Notes under the pieces: generated by a model
Databases searched by the model: none
What the model saw: the letters and a program-made list of their open reading frames with translations, nothing else
What the model was told of the DNA's origin: nothing
Translations under genes and position numbers: made by a program
Assembly (NCBI GenBank): GCA_016845175.1
Contig: JAERTD010000049.1
Span: 42,883 to 106,882 of the forward strand
Length of the DNA: 64,000 nt
Direction of reading: 5' to 3'
DNA from: Bacteroidota bacterium
Lineage (GTDB): Bacteria; Bacteroidota; Bacteroidia; Bacteroidales; F082
In this document: piece after piece, positions 15,745-25,458 of the stretch
Position numbering within the stretch: the first letter of the stretch is position 1
Layout: every line of letters starts with the position of its first letter

Positions 15745-18624
15745 TTACTTCAATACTTCTAGTTTTGATTGATACACAAGTTGTCCAGCTGTAGTTATCC
15801 TTACAAAATGCAATCCGGTGGAAAATGAATTGGTTTGAATCTGATGGGATACACTAGCTGAGGTATTTCTTCTCTGAAGAGAATATACTTTTTGGCCCAG
15901 AAGATCAAATATTTCGATTTGGTATTCAAGTGTTTCTTCCAAATCGAATGATATGTTCAGCTTATCCTTTGCCGGGTTGGGATACATATTGAAATCGCTG
16001 ATTGCAATTGGTTGAATACCGGTACAGTCATCGATAAAAATATCTAAAGTGTCAGATGTACCCTCACAGTTTTCTACAGAGGTTTCTGTTACCAATAGGT
16101 GAGCCTGTCCCAGATCGGTCCATAACACCACTATTTCATGAGTGCCTGTACCACTGACAATAGATCCGCCACTTACTTCCCAGAAATAGGTACTTCCTGA
16201 ATTATCTGTTGTGGTATAGATATTTTCATGATCCTGGCAGACAAGGCTTTCACCATTGATAACAGGCAGCGGCATGAGAAGTACATCAATCTCAAGAGCG
16301 TCTGATGAAGGTCCGTCACCGCAATCATTTGATCCATAAACAGATAGTTGTGCAGACCCCTTGTATGTTGGAGCCCAATGCACAGAGATGTTTTCCCCAC
16401 TTCCGATGATAAGGCCTGCTTCCGCAGGGTTTAGTGTCCAGATAAGCGTATCTGCATCAGTTACAGGGTCGGTTTGATAATCACTGATGCTATTGGCACA
16501 TACCACTTCAGGACCTGATGGTTGATTGGCAGTTCCTGGTTCTTCCAGCAGGTAAATAAAAGCTCCGCCATACATTTCTGTATCACAATAGGTTGAGTGT
16601 CCGGTAACATTATAAATGCCTTCGTCTGTTTGCATGCCGAAGCTAATGGGGCTTCCAGTACCTGCTATGATGGTTCCTGTGGAAACATTATCCAGGAACA
16701 ATTCATAATCTACATCTACCTCCGAGCCATCAAGGGTGACCTCCAGGCCCTGGCTACCTTCACAAAAGCCACCACCACCCTGCACATTAAATGCTGCAGG
16801 AGTGAAGTTTAATGTGGCGTTTAATTCTGTGGACCAGCTGCTGTAACCACATGGGTTGGAAACACGTACCTTAATAGTGTAATCTCCTGTCCATGTAGCA
16901 GAAGTTTCCAGGGTTGCAGATGTGTCATTTACAATTAGGGTACCTGCATCAACCGGTAAGACCTCCCAGTAATAAGTGTCAGCATATTGAACACTATTGG
17001 TTGTGTAAGTGTATGATTCATTTCCGCAAACATTATCGGGACCTACCGGAGTAGTCGGAGTGGCAGGTATGGCTTCAACAACAATCATGTCGTTTCTTAC
17101 CAATGTGCTGATATTGGTGCCATCTGTAACTTCCAGAGTTACATCATAGGCCCCCGCAGTACTGTAGGTGACCGAAGGATGTTGATTGGTAGAACTTGCC
17201 GGACTTCCTCCTTCAAAGGTCCAGTTCCATGAAATAACATTACCATGTGACTGGTCCGTAAAATTGACTGTGCTTCCTTCACAAGTGGTATCCGCATCTG
17301 CTATGAAATCGGCACCAAAAGGCACGAAGTCATTGAGGTATCTCACCACGGGTAGCTTATTTTCACCTGAGTTGGTTAAACCACCACAATTTCCGGTGGT
17401 TATAATTTTACCGTCAGGTTGCATATCCATTGCAGAAGCTTCATCCCAGTCAGATCGAATATCGGTACTCACAAATCCATCTCCATCGAAGGATGTGTCG
17501 AAAGATCCATCTCCATGAAACCTGGCAACGAGAAATTCGGAAGATATACCACTTGGGCCTGTAGTTCCGGAATTATAAATCTTGCCGTCATCAGCAAGCA
17601 TAATATCCAATCCAGCATTCCATGGATTTCCATTGGGCATATAAAAAACAGCACCATTGGTTCCAAATGCGGGATCTCCAATGCCGGATGAATCCATCTT
17701 GATTATATAGGCTTGCTGATTGTTTGAAGCGTCATAGTGGTTGCCGGTCAAGAAGATGGAGTCATTCTGAATTTTCATGCCAAAGGCATTTGAAATATCT
17801 GTAATTAGTGGTGGAATCATAACGCCATTGGTTCCAAAACCAGGCATGGGATCTCCACTGGAAGTGAGCTTGGCCATGATAACCATATGCCCCCAAAAAG
17901 GGTTACTCTGGTAGGCATCACCAATACCCACAATGCTGCCATTGCTAAGAATTCCGAGAGTTGAAATGGATTCATCCTGTACAGAACTGTTTATTTCCGT
18001 AAACCCATTGGTTCCGAAGGATGTGTCGAGTGTTCCATCACTGTTCACTCTGCAAAAAAGGAGCTGGCTAAAACTTCCCAGGTAAGTTCTTCCTGCTAAT
18101 ACAATCTTTCCGTCAGACTGTAAAGCAATGGCCTCACTATTTTCCAGAGATGTACTATAACTTGTGGTGAAGTACCCAGTGCCATTGAAACTTAAGTCAG
18201 GCGATCCATCGGTAAGATATCTGGCCACAAAAAATTCTTCATCAGAAGGTGTAATTTGTACGGTTCCGGTGATAAGGTATTTCCCGTCGGGTTGCTCAAT
18301 CATTTTCCTGGGAAATGTTTGGTTACCCACCTGTATGGCTGTATATCCATTGTCGACACCAAATGTTGAATCAATATCGCTGTTTTCTTTGATCCGGAAC
18401 AGGACTGCAGAAATCGAACCACTGAATTCTGCACTGCCCATAATAACGGAACTTGTATCGGTCATGCAGATAATGCTGTAACCATTGTCATGTACTGTCC
18501 CATGATCGTAGAGGCGAATGCCATCCCCGTTGAAGGTGCTGTCGATGGTTCCAGCCTGAGGAAATGCATAATTGATCATGCCCAACAGCATCAGGATTGT
18601 AAAAAAGTAGTTTTTATACTTCAT
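15745..18624 (-). CDS. Secreted delta-60 repeat / PKD protein with T9SS sorting domain
   Basis: This 959-aa protein begins with a signal peptide of about 23 residues ending FPQA. Residues 24-440 hold about seven delta-60 repeats with the recurring DxxFGTNG-type motif (for example GTLDTSFGTNGF). A PKD domain (about 440-515) and several Ig- or PKD-like segments follow. The last 75 residues form a type A Por sorting domain (MYPNPAKDKLNISFD to the C-terminus). It should cross the outer membrane by type IX secretion and be attached to, or released from, the surface. An adhesion or carbohydrate-contact role is likely but not shown. A 56-aa coiled-coil gene lies just upstream. Confidence 0.92.
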   Translation of the reverse strand: MKYKNYFFTILMLLGMINYAFPQAGTIDSTFNGDGIRLYDHGTVHDNGYSIICMTDTSSVIMGSAEFSGSISAVLFRIKENSDIDSTFGVDNGYTAIQVGNQTFPRKMIEQPDGKYLITGTVQITPSDEEFFVARYLTDGSPDLSFNGTGYFTTSYSTSLENSEAIALQSDGKIVLAGRTYLGSFSQLLFCRVNSDGTLDTSFGTNGFTEINSSVQDESISTLGILSNGSIVGIGDAYQSNPFWGHMVIMAKLTSSGDPMPGFGTNGVMIPPLITDISNAFGMKIQNDSIFLTGNHYDASNNQQAYIIKMDSSGIGDPAFGTNGAVFYMPNGNPWNAGLDIMLADDGKIYNSGTTGPSGISSEFLVARFHGDGSFDTSFDGDGFVSTDIRSDWDEASAMDMQPDGKIITTGNCGGLTNSGENKLPVVRYLNDFVPFGADFIADADTTCEGSTVNFTDQSHGNVISWNWTFEGGSPASSTNQHPSVTYSTAGAYDVTLEVTDGTNISTLVRNDMIVVEAIPATPTTPVGPDNVCGNESYTYTTNSVQYADTYYWEVLPVDAGTLIVNDTSATLETSATWTGDYTIKVRVSNPCGYSSWSTELNATLNFTPAAFNVQGGGGFCEGSQGLEVTLDGSEVDVDYELFLDNVSTGTIIAGTGSPISFGMQTDEGIYNVTGHSTYCDTEMYGGAFIYLLEEPGTANQPSGPEVVCANSISDYQTDPVTDADTLIWTLNPAEAGLIIGSGENISVHWAPTYKGSAQLSVYGSNDCGDGPSSDALEIDVLLMPLPVINGESLVCQDHENIYTTTDNSGSTYFWEVSGGSIVSGTGTHEIVVLWTDLGQAHLLVTETSVENCEGTSDTLDIFIDDCTGIQPIAISDFNMYPNPAKDKLNISFDLEETLEYQIEIFDLLGQKVYSLQRRNTSASVSHQIQTNSFSTGLHFVRITTAGQLVYQSKLEVLK

Positions 18625-18639
18625 ATTATGTGAATTTGG

Positions 18640-18810
18640 TTAATGATTTTCTTTGCCAGAGTCTTTGGCCTGTTTTAGTTTATTTTGCTTTTCAATACTA
18701 TCCATGGCGTCAATAAGATTTTTTAAGGCTTCATTTTCCTTTTTCTTCTGTGATATTAAACTATTAATCTGTTTCCACAAATCCTGATCTTCCTCTTCAT
18801 TTGTGTCCAT
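18640..18810 (-). CDS. Small coiled-coil protein, 56 aa
   Basis: A 56-codon frame from ATG (18808-18810) to TAA (18640-18642) encodes MDTNEEEDQDLWKQINSLIS followed by a lysine/glutamate-rich heptad-like stretch ending KDSGKENH. The whole protein is hydrophilic and predicted to be mostly helical and coiled coil. It sits 15 bp upstream of the large T9SS gene on the same strand, so the two may be co-transcribed. I do not know a family. The close spacing, clean frame and strong charge bias support it as a real gene. Confidence 0.6.
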   Translation of the reverse strand: MDTNEEEDQDLWKQINSLISQKKKENEALKNLIDAMDSIEKQNKLKQAKDSGKENH

Positions 18811-19073
18811 GAATGTTTTTATTAGTTTTTGGCAAATAAAACACAGTTTCTCTCGAGATCAATAATGTAAAGGCTTACAAATAATATACGGCCCTATCAC
18901 AAATGATGCACTCAGAATCCTAAGTATTTGATAAACAGTTTAAAACTGAAACGACCATTTCGGTTTGTGAAAGCAATATCGACAACAGGTACTACAGTTT
19001 AGTATACACGGTTTGAAGGATAAAACGAGCTGTTTTGTCCCAGGGAAATTATTATTCCGGAAATAAGTTGTGA

Positions 19074-20840
19074 TTAGTATTTTGTCAGGAAAGACACCAA
19101 AGATTCATCGGTTTCCATTCCTAATTTTTTTCTCAGTCTGGAACGGGCCACAACAATACTGCGTTCTGACTGATAGGTTATGGAGGCTATATCTTTTGTT
19201 GACATATTTAGCCTTAGGAATGCGCAGAGGCGAATTTCATTTGGTGTCAGATCATGGAAGTCTGAATTTAGTCGTTTAAAGAAATCAGTGTGCACCTCCT
19301 GGAAAGAAACCTCAAACTCTTTCCATGCATCATCTGAGGATCCTGCTTCAAGTTCTCTAATAACCTTAGCAATAGACTTTTTGTTCTTAACTTTTATGTC
19401 AGGGATGATATTTCGGAGTTTCTCTGAAACGCTTAAGATGAACTCATTCTTTTTCAACAGATACAACACCCGCGTTGTTATTTCCTTGTTCTTATCTTCA
19501 AGTTGTTTGAGCATATGTTTGTGCTCAAGGTCGAGTTTGGCTTTTTTGTTTTTTTCCAGTTGGAGCAACAAATAGGTAAGTATCAACAACAAAAGTAAGC
19601 CAACACCAATGGAGATAAACACAAGGTTTCTTCGTCTGAGTTTTGCCTGGTTAATTTCTGTCAGCAGTTTCTGTTTGCTTATTTCTTGCTCATATTGATA
19701 AGTAACCTCCAACTGAGCCAGTTTCTTGATATTCTCTTCATTGATGATGCTGTCGGAATAATACTTGTAATACTTAAAATATTTAAAGGAAGAGTCACTA
19801 ATATCGAGAGAATCATAAATGTCACTCAGCATTTTTGAGTTATGCATAACGAAATGGTTCTGCTTGGTTTTAAGAGCCATTTGATAGCTTCTGCGGAAGT
19901 ATTCAATAGCCTGGGACCAATCTCTATTATAATGATAAACCCTGCCTTTTTTATAGTAGATATTTACCAGTTCAACTGATTTGGGCCTTGGATAATCCAA
20001 CCCAAGGTTTTGTATGATGGAGTAACTTTCTTCTAGATAGCGCAAGGCACTGTCTGCTTGACCATTTTCTAAGAAATTGTCAGACAGGAAATTGTTTCCT
20101 TGCAGAATACCAATTTTGTCATCCCTTAATTTATTGATCTGTCTTGATTTCTTGAAATATGTCTGTGCTAGCGCTGTATTATCCAAACGATTGTATATGA
20201 GGCCTACATTTGTATTGGAAATGGCAATATTTAAGCTGTCTCCTTCTTCTTCAAATATTTCTAATGCAGGAATGTAGTAGTTCAGGGCTTCCTCGAATTC
20301 TCCTTTTTCGTAATAAATGATGCCGATATTGTTGTTGATATGTGGAATGTTTTCTAGCATTACATGCTTTTCTGAGACTCTCAGAGCCTGCATATAAAAA
20401 TCCATGGCTTGAGTATGGTTTCCCATGACCAAATACAGATTCCCTAACTGTAGCTGTATTGATGCAATATTCTTATAATCTTGTATTTGCTCAAACAATT
20501 CCAGTGAGGTTTTATACTCATAAATAGCCCTGTTCAGGCTATCCTGAGGCACTGAAAGATCACCTAAACAAGCATATGCCTCTGCTATATCTTCCTTTCT
20601 TTCGATTTTTTTGGACAAGTTCAGAGACTGTTCCACATAAAACCTCGAGCTGTCAAGGTCGATTTGCTTATAAGCCTTAGACAAATCAAAATAGACTTTG
20701 ATCTTTTCCTTAACCTCATGGGTATTTTGGAGTACCCTGTGCAGACTATCGATATCCTGCTTGCCGCTTGCTTTCATCAAGGTGGATGCAACAAGTAAAA
20801 TTGTAATCACAGCAAGACGCATGGCCAGGAATTGTATCAT
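19074..20840 (-). CDS. TPR-transmembrane-LuxR-type regulator
   Basis: This 588-aa protein has a signal-like N-terminus, then tetratricopeptide repeats (about residues 40-390, for example HTQAMDFYMQALRVSEKH). A membrane helix follows at about 405-425 (LVFISIGVGLLLLLILTYLL), then a coiled coil. The C-terminus is a LuxR-type helix-turn-helix (LTPNEIRLCAFLRLNMSTKD). This layout, common in Bacteroidota, puts the TPR sensor in the periplasm and the DNA-binding head in the cytosol. It mirrors, in reverse order, the AraC-TPR protein at 6867. Its targets are unknown, although the neighbouring T9SS gene is an obvious candidate. Confidence 0.9.
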   Translation of the reverse strand: MIQFLAMRLAVITILLVASTLMKASGKQDIDSLHRVLQNTHEVKEKIKVYFDLSKAYKQIDLDSSRFYVEQSLNLSKKIERKEDIAEAYACLGDLSVPQDSLNRAIYEYKTSLELFEQIQDYKNIASIQLQLGNLYLVMGNHTQAMDFYMQALRVSEKHVMLENIPHINNNIGIIYYEKGEFEEALNYYIPALEIFEEEGDSLNIAISNTNVGLIYNRLDNTALAQTYFKKSRQINKLRDDKIGILQGNNFLSDNFLENGQADSALRYLEESYSIIQNLGLDYPRPKSVELVNIYYKKGRVYHYNRDWSQAIEYFRRSYQMALKTKQNHFVMHNSKMLSDIYDSLDISDSSFKYFKYYKYYSDSIINEENIKKLAQLEVTYQYEQEISKQKLLTEINQAKLRRRNLVFISIGVGLLLLLILTYLLLQLEKNKKAKLDLEHKHMLKQLEDKNKEITTRVLYLLKKNEFILSVSEKLRNIIPDIKVKNKKSIAKVIRELEAGSSDDAWKEFEVSFQEVHTDFFKRLNSDFHDLTPNEIRLCAFLRLNMSTKDIASITYQSERSIVVARSRLRKKLGMETDESLVSFLTKY

Positions 20841-20972
20841 GAACAGTAGCTAACAGAAAGTATTGGTTTATGCTCCAGCTAAGATAAGAAATTGAGAAGT
20901 ATACCACAGCTAGCCCCTACCTGTGAAAGGCTGGAAAAAACTATAAGGTTATGGGTGTGTCCTCAATCAGTG

Positions 20973-21554
20973 TCAGTTACAGGGTTTGATTAATATCACT
21001 TGCTCAAATAGCTTCCATACTTTATGATCAAAGCTTTGAGGCGAGATGTCACATCTTACCACTTGTTTGTTACTTGATGGGCAGAATGTTTCGCTTACTT
21101 TAATGTTCAGGCTTATGTATTTCTTGGTAAAGAATCTGTCCCAGACTCTCATATTCCCAGAAAAGCCATCATCAGTCTGTACAAAAGAACATTGGGTTTT
21201 ATCCAGCTTGGTGACCTTGGGGTCCTCGCTCTTCTGACTTTCATCCACACCCATCAAGCCATCATAGTAGAGGTTAAAATTTTCTGTGAGTATTTGTTCT
21301 GTCATGGCCGGCCCTGTTTCGATATACCATACAAACATATAGGTCCAGAATTGTAAGCTTGTAGAGTCGGTCCACTGAGGAGCAAAGCGCAATTCTTCAA
21401 AACCATTGAATTCTATTTCCTGGGCAAATCCCAGTGGAAAAGGGATGATTTCACTCTTCCAGCCTTCAGGAGCACTTAATACGCTTTCCTCTTCTTGTGC
21501 AGAAAGAAAGAGGCTTGTGATGATAAAGAGTATTAACAAAGTAGTATGCTTCAT
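20973..21554 (-). CDS. Secreted protein of unknown function
   Basis: This 193-aa protein carries a signal peptide of about 19 residues ending LSAQ. The body has aromatic-rich strands (EELRFAPQWTDSTSLQFWTY) and two cysteines near the C-terminus (FCPSSNKQVVRCDIS) that could form a disulfide. I recognise no family with certainty. It lies on its own, divergent from the secreted two-domain protein at 21797, with 242 bp between the start codons. Confidence 0.75.
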   Translation of the reverse strand: MKHTTLLILFIITSLFLSAQEEESVLSAPEGWKSEIIPFPLGFAQEIEFNGFEELRFAPQWTDSTSLQFWTYMFVWYIETGPAMTEQILTENFNLYYDGLMGVDESQKSEDPKVTKLDKTQCSFVQTDDGFSGNMRVWDRFFTKKYISLNIKVSETFCPSSNKQVVRCDISPQSFDHKVWKLFEQVILIKPCN

Positions 21555-21745
21555 AAGTCGTTTTAGTGTTATTGATGATTATTTCTCTTAGAAATTTTGC
21601 ACTCTAATGTAGTATTAGACCTGAAAATTTGTAGGGGTGCAACAAGGTCTTCTGGAAGCCAATAATACGCTAAAATATGCCACCAAAAGTCATTTTAGGA
21701 TAGAAAGAAGGAGAATGGATATTTCAACTATAAGGAATAGAGGGA

Positions 21746-21776
21746 TTGGCTCTCATGTGAAACATTACTATACTTG
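21746..21776 (+). promoter_or_regulatory. Bacteroidota-type promoter upstream of the two-domain secreted protein
   Basis: TTG at 21746-21748 is followed after 20 bp by TATACTTG at 21769-21776. This fits the Bacteroidota sigma-A pattern (-33 TTG, -7 TAnnTTTG, about 19-21 bp apart) with one mismatch in the -7 box. The start codon at 21797 is 20 bp beyond it. Confidence 0.5.
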
Positions 21777-21796
21777 CGGAATCTAAACTCACTATT

Positions 21797-22981
21797 ATGA
21801 CTCTTTTTAGAACTTTTATTATACTCTTAATCGGCAGCAGTTGCATGTTTGCTTCTGCCCAAACTTTTTTTCATGATGATTTTGATAACAACCTAAATAA
21901 TTGGAAAACAGGTGAGGATCCTGGTGTTGTTAACAGGACAATTGAGAATAATTCCTTTCGTATTGCAAGTCTGAAGTCTGGCTCTTATCCCTATACAGTT
22001 ATTCCTGTGGATATTGACCTCTCCAGGAATTTTGAGATCTCAATTGCCATGAATTATCAGTCGGCGGATAACCAGGCTGCCGGATTATTATTTGGTTATC
22101 TGGATGGGAAAAACTTCCAGTCGTTTGTTACCTCAAAGAATGGTTATTTCAGGTATGGCGTGAAAGAAAAAGGTGACTGGTCGGATGTGAAAACCTGGAC
22201 TAAAACCAATGCAGTGGATACTGATGATCCCTTGTATAATAAACTCTCGGTAATAAGACAGGGGAGTGATTTTATTTTTCGGGTAAATGATGAAATCGTC
22301 TACCAGACCGGAGCCATTGATTTTTTTGGCAATGGCATCGGTTTCGTGGTAAACAATGTGCAGACTGCCGGATTCGATTTTATCAAAGTCAGGTATTTAA
22401 GTGAAAATGAGGATTATTTGCCAAAGAAATCATTGGTAGTCAGGGATGAGTTTAATGACAATTCCAATAACTGGGCTATTAATAACAGCCACCCTGCTAT
22501 TTTTAAAATGGAAGACGGGAAATACCACTTGGAAATGATGATAGCTGATCAGTCCTATCAATCTTCCCAGTCCTTAACAATAGATTATTCCCGGGATTTT
22601 GAAATTAAGGCCCGGATGATTAAGAAAGGAGGTAGCAAGGAGGATGACTACGGTTTAATCTTTGGAATGAACGGTATTGAAAATCTGTATTTCTTTCAGC
22701 TAAATGGCGAGAAGAAATATGCCATTGGCAAGGTGCAGGATGGAAGCTATTCATATGCTGTGAATTGGGAGGAGTCGAAGAAAGTACATTTTCTATCAGG
22801 TTCCCGGTGTTACAATGAATTGTGCCTCATGAAAAAAGGAAGCAGACTCTACTATAATGTAAATGGGGAAGAGCTTTATAACCAGGCCTTTCCTGAGTTG
22901 TTTGGTAGTGACTTCGGGTTTTTCTTAAAAGGCAAGCAAACTATTCTGGTTGATTATCTTGAAGTAAATTACCTCGATTAA
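21797..22981 (+). CDS. Secreted protein with two tandem LamG/jelly-roll-like domains
   Basis: This 394-aa protein has a signal peptide of about 21 residues ending SAQ. Two homologous halves follow (about 22-210 and 215-394). Each begins with a DDFDNNLNNW- or DEFNDNSNNW-type motif, contains an AGLLFGYLDGKNF- or YGLIFGMNGIENL-type strand, and ends in a GxGFxxxxxQ-type closure. This fits a concanavalin-like or 3-keto-disaccharide-hydrolase-like jelly roll. No catalytic residues are evident, so carbohydrate binding is more likely than hydrolysis. It is preceded by a good promoter. Confidence 0.8.
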   Translation: MTLFRTFIILLIGSSCMFASAQTFFHDDFDNNLNNWKTGEDPGVVNRTIENNSFRIASLKSGSYPYTVIPVDIDLSRNFEISIAMNYQSADNQAAGLLFGYLDGKNFQSFVTSKNGYFRYGVKEKGDWSDVKTWTKTNAVDTDDPLYNKLSVIRQGSDFIFRVNDEIVYQTGAIDFFGNGIGFVVNNVQTAGFDFIKVRYLSENEDYLPKKSLVVRDEFNDNSNNWAINNSHPAIFKMEDGKYHLEMMIADQSYQSSQSLTIDYSRDFEIKARMIKKGGSKEDDYGLIFGMNGIENLYFFQLNGEKKYAIGKVQDGSYSYAVNWEESKKVHFLSGSRCYNELCLMKKGSRLYYNVNGEELYNQAFPELFGSDFGFFLKGKQTILVDYLEVNYLD

Positions 22982-23053
22982 CTGTGGAACAAAAGCTTTA
23001 CAAGCCAATTATTCGTCTTCACTCAACAAGCCCATAACAGCCTTATTTAAGGT

Positions 23054-23593
23054 TCACCTTTTACGAATAAAGTGGTTCTGAACAATGGCTTCTGCATAAA
23101 TCCGGCTTTTTGTACAGGCAAATTCAAGTTTTTGATTCATGGGTGAGAACAAGGGAAAACCATCACCCAAGACGATGGGGATGGTGGTGAGTATCATTTC
23201 ATCGATCAGGTCTTCTTTTAAAAATCTTTGAATGGTTTTACCACCATCGATATACAATCTTTGGTGTCCTTTAGCATGTAAACTGTGAAGGATTTCAGAA
23301 CAGGAACCCTTGAGTAATTGAACCTTGCCCTTGTGCTCATCCGAGACTTTAGTGAGACTATTGCTGAGAACGAAAACAGGTTTTTCGTAAGGCCAAGGGA
23401 CGTCAAAACTACAAACCGTTTCAAAAGTCACCCGACCCATCACGAGGGCATCAATTTCCGACATAAACTTTTTATAGCCCATATCTTCATTTTCCGGCAC
23501 AGGAAGACTGTGTAACCAATCGACTTTCCCATCCTTGTCTGCTATGAACCCATCCAGACTGCATGCAATAAACACTTTATTCTTGTAGGCCAT
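23054..23593 (-). CDS. Dihydrofolate reductase family protein (RibD C-terminal-like)
   Basis: This 179-aa protein begins VFIACSLDGFIADKDGKVDW, the standard opening of RibD C-terminal/DHFR-like reductases. It has a nucleotide-binding strand (LVMGRVTFETV) and the YIDGGKTIQRFL segment of the NADPH pocket. Members reduce pteridines, deaminated riboflavin precursors or other small molecules; many, such as this stand-alone form, have unknown substrates. It is 74 bp from the CNNM gene in the same direction. Confidence 0.92.
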   Translation of the reverse strand: MAYKNKVFIACSLDGFIADKDGKVDWLHSLPVPENEDMGYKKFMSEIDALVMGRVTFETVCSFDVPWPYEKPVFVLSNSLTKVSDEHKGKVQLLKGSCSEILHSLHAKGHQRLYIDGGKTIQRFLKEDLIDEMILTTIPIVLGDGFPLFSPMNQKLEFACTKSRIYAEAIVQNHFIRKR

Positions 23594-23666
23594 TTCTTGA
23601 TACTTTATGAAATGAAGCTGATTAATAATCTGATTAAGGGATAAATATGAAGGGCATTGCCCAAAT

Positions 23667-24737
23667 CTATTTGCTTTCTTTTTTCTTATTTAGTTTCTCA
23701 AACAGATTGTATTTCTCTTGTCTTTTTTGCCATCGGTCTCGGGCATATTTTTGCATATCGATGATGGTGTCTTTTTCATCAATAATTTCAAGACCCAACA
23801 ATGTTTCAATGATGTCTTCCATGGTCACAATACCATCCAACCCTCCGTATTCATCAGTAATTAAGGCAATATGTTCTTTCTTTTCCAGCAGTTTTTCCCA
23901 AAGGGTGAACAAGACCATGGCGTTGGGCGCAATTACTATTTCGCGCTTAATATCTTTCAGTTGTAAGTCAAATTGATCCTCTGCAAGCTTTTCCAGTACT
24001 GTTTGCCTGAATACATAACCTGTAATATGCTCATCATTACCAGTATACACCGGTATTCGGGAAAATTTTAAAAGGTCTTTATCCTCAATGAAATCCTTGA
24101 GGTATTGTTCTTCATCTGAAACAGAAACCACTACTCTGGGAGTCATGATCTCCGACACTTTCAAATTCTTAAGCCTTAATAAATTCTGAATGATCTTATG
24201 TTCTTTTTCTGTAAATACCCCTTCGTCGGTACCAATGCTTGCCAGGGCAGCAATCTCCTCACGACTGGTGGTTTGTTCGCTCTTATTTCTGGCAATCATT
24301 TTTGTTATTCCAGCTGAAATAACAACCAGGGGATAGGTGATAAAGACCATTACTTTGATAGTTGCTGAGGACATTCGGGCCAGGTTTCTCCAATAGGTAG
24401 CCCCTATGGTTTTTGGAATGATTTCAGTAATGACCAGAATTAAGATGGTTAGCACTGCTGAAACGATCCCGAATGATGCCTCTCCGAATACTTTGATGGC
24501 CTGAGCACCAACACCTGCCGCCCCGATGGTGTGTGCCACGGTATTCAGAGATAAAATGGCTGATAAGGGCTTGTCAATATTTTTTTTAAGATTAATAAAT
24601 GTAGTTGCCCAGGATTTACCTTCTTCCTGTTTAACGATCAAAAAAGAGGGTGGGGTGGATAATAAAACAGCTTCCATGATGGAACACAGAAACGAAACTA
24701 CCAGGGCCAGAAGCAAATACGCCAGAAGAGCGAGCAT
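23667..24737 (-). CDS. CNNM-domain membrane protein with CBS pair (hemolysin family)
   Basis: This 356-aa protein has an N-terminal CNNM transmembrane region with about four helices (residues 1-165), including the NTVAHTIGAAGVG motif typical of the family. A pair of CBS motifs begins VSEIMTPRVVV near residue 195 and ends EYGGLDGIVTMEDIIETLLG. The C-terminal CorC/HlyC transporter-associated domain seen in longer relatives is absent. CNNM/CorB-like proteins export or regulate magnesium and similar divalent cations, with the CBS pair sensing adenine nucleotides. Cation transport is therefore inferred. Confidence 0.93.
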   Translation of the reverse strand: MLALLAYLLLALVVSFLCSIMEAVLLSTPPSFLIVKQEEGKSWATTFINLKKNIDKPLSAILSLNTVAHTIGAAGVGAQAIKVFGEASFGIVSAVLTILILVITEIIPKTIGATYWRNLARMSSATIKVMVFITYPLVVISAGITKMIARNKSEQTTSREEIAALASIGTDEGVFTEKEHKIIQNLLRLKNLKVSEIMTPRVVVSVSDEEQYLKDFIEDKDLLKFSRIPVYTGNDEHITGYVFRQTVLEKLAEDQFDLQLKDIKREIVIAPNAMVLFTLWEKLLEKKEHIALITDEYGGLDGIVTMEDIIETLLGLEIIDEKDTIIDMQKYARDRWQKRQEKYNLFEKLNKKKESK

Positions 24738-24795
24738 ATATTTTTTATTTCAAATATACATTTTTAGCTAAGTCTGAGACTTTTTTGATTCATAA

Positions 24796-25281
24796 CTAGA
24801 AATCAGGTAACCCTCTTAATATTTCTCCTTTTGCAAGATAGTGATTCATAGCTTTTTCCCAGGACTGCATCATGAGATCATAGGCTTCTTGGGTGAATGT
24901 TTCCAAAATTTTGTTGCCTTCCACACCAAGCGACGTCTTGCTGTAGGTTAAAAGTGCCTTCGTGGTATGTGGGTTTTCCTGACTCAGTTGTATTTCCAGT
25001 TTGGTGATGACTATTTCGGGAATATGGTAAAACATGGCTACATATCCGGCCTCCACATCATAATCGGTGACTATCCATACCACCTCCTTATCTCCATGGG
25101 TTGTGATGAATATGCAATCCTTTTCAACCAGACCTGATTGGCTGTAGACTGTTTTGGGATCCCAGCTTTCCACCCAATCCAGTTCCCTAACCGGGCAGTA
25201 AAGCGGCATGATTTCCTTAATGGTTCCGTTAATTTGTTGTTTGTAGGTGTGAATAATCCTATTTGGTTTTTCAATCCTCAT
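24796..25281 (-). CDS. SRPBCC-like small protein
   Basis: This 161-aa protein shows alternating strands and a final long helix (FTQEAYDLMMQSWEKAMNHY), which suggests a START/SRPBCC fold. The opening RIIHTYKQQINGTIKEIMPL fits the family's first strand and helix. The assignment is by fold pattern, not a clear signature. SRPBCC proteins bind hydrophobic ligands in a deep cavity. It stands next to the CNNM gene, 58 bp away, without obvious functional connection. Confidence 0.6.
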   Translation of the reverse strand: MRIEKPNRIIHTYKQQINGTIKEIMPLYCPVRELDWVESWDPKTVYSQSGLVEKDCIFITTHGDKEVVWIVTDYDVEAGYVAMFYHIPEIVITKLEIQLSQENPHTTKALLTYSKTSLGVEGNKILETFTQEAYDLMMQSWEKAMNHYLAKGEILRGLPDF

Positions 25282-25458
25282 AAGGTTCTGGTCTGTTTAT
25301 TTCGTAGAATAATTCCGGGAAACTGGGCATGGCATCCCATAATAATCTTGAGCTTCAGCGGTTTCATAAATTTTCTCTATTCATGAATAATATTAGGTAA
25401 TTGTGGGTATACGACCAGTCAATGCCTAAGCTTATTACTGATTTATGATACATCTTTA

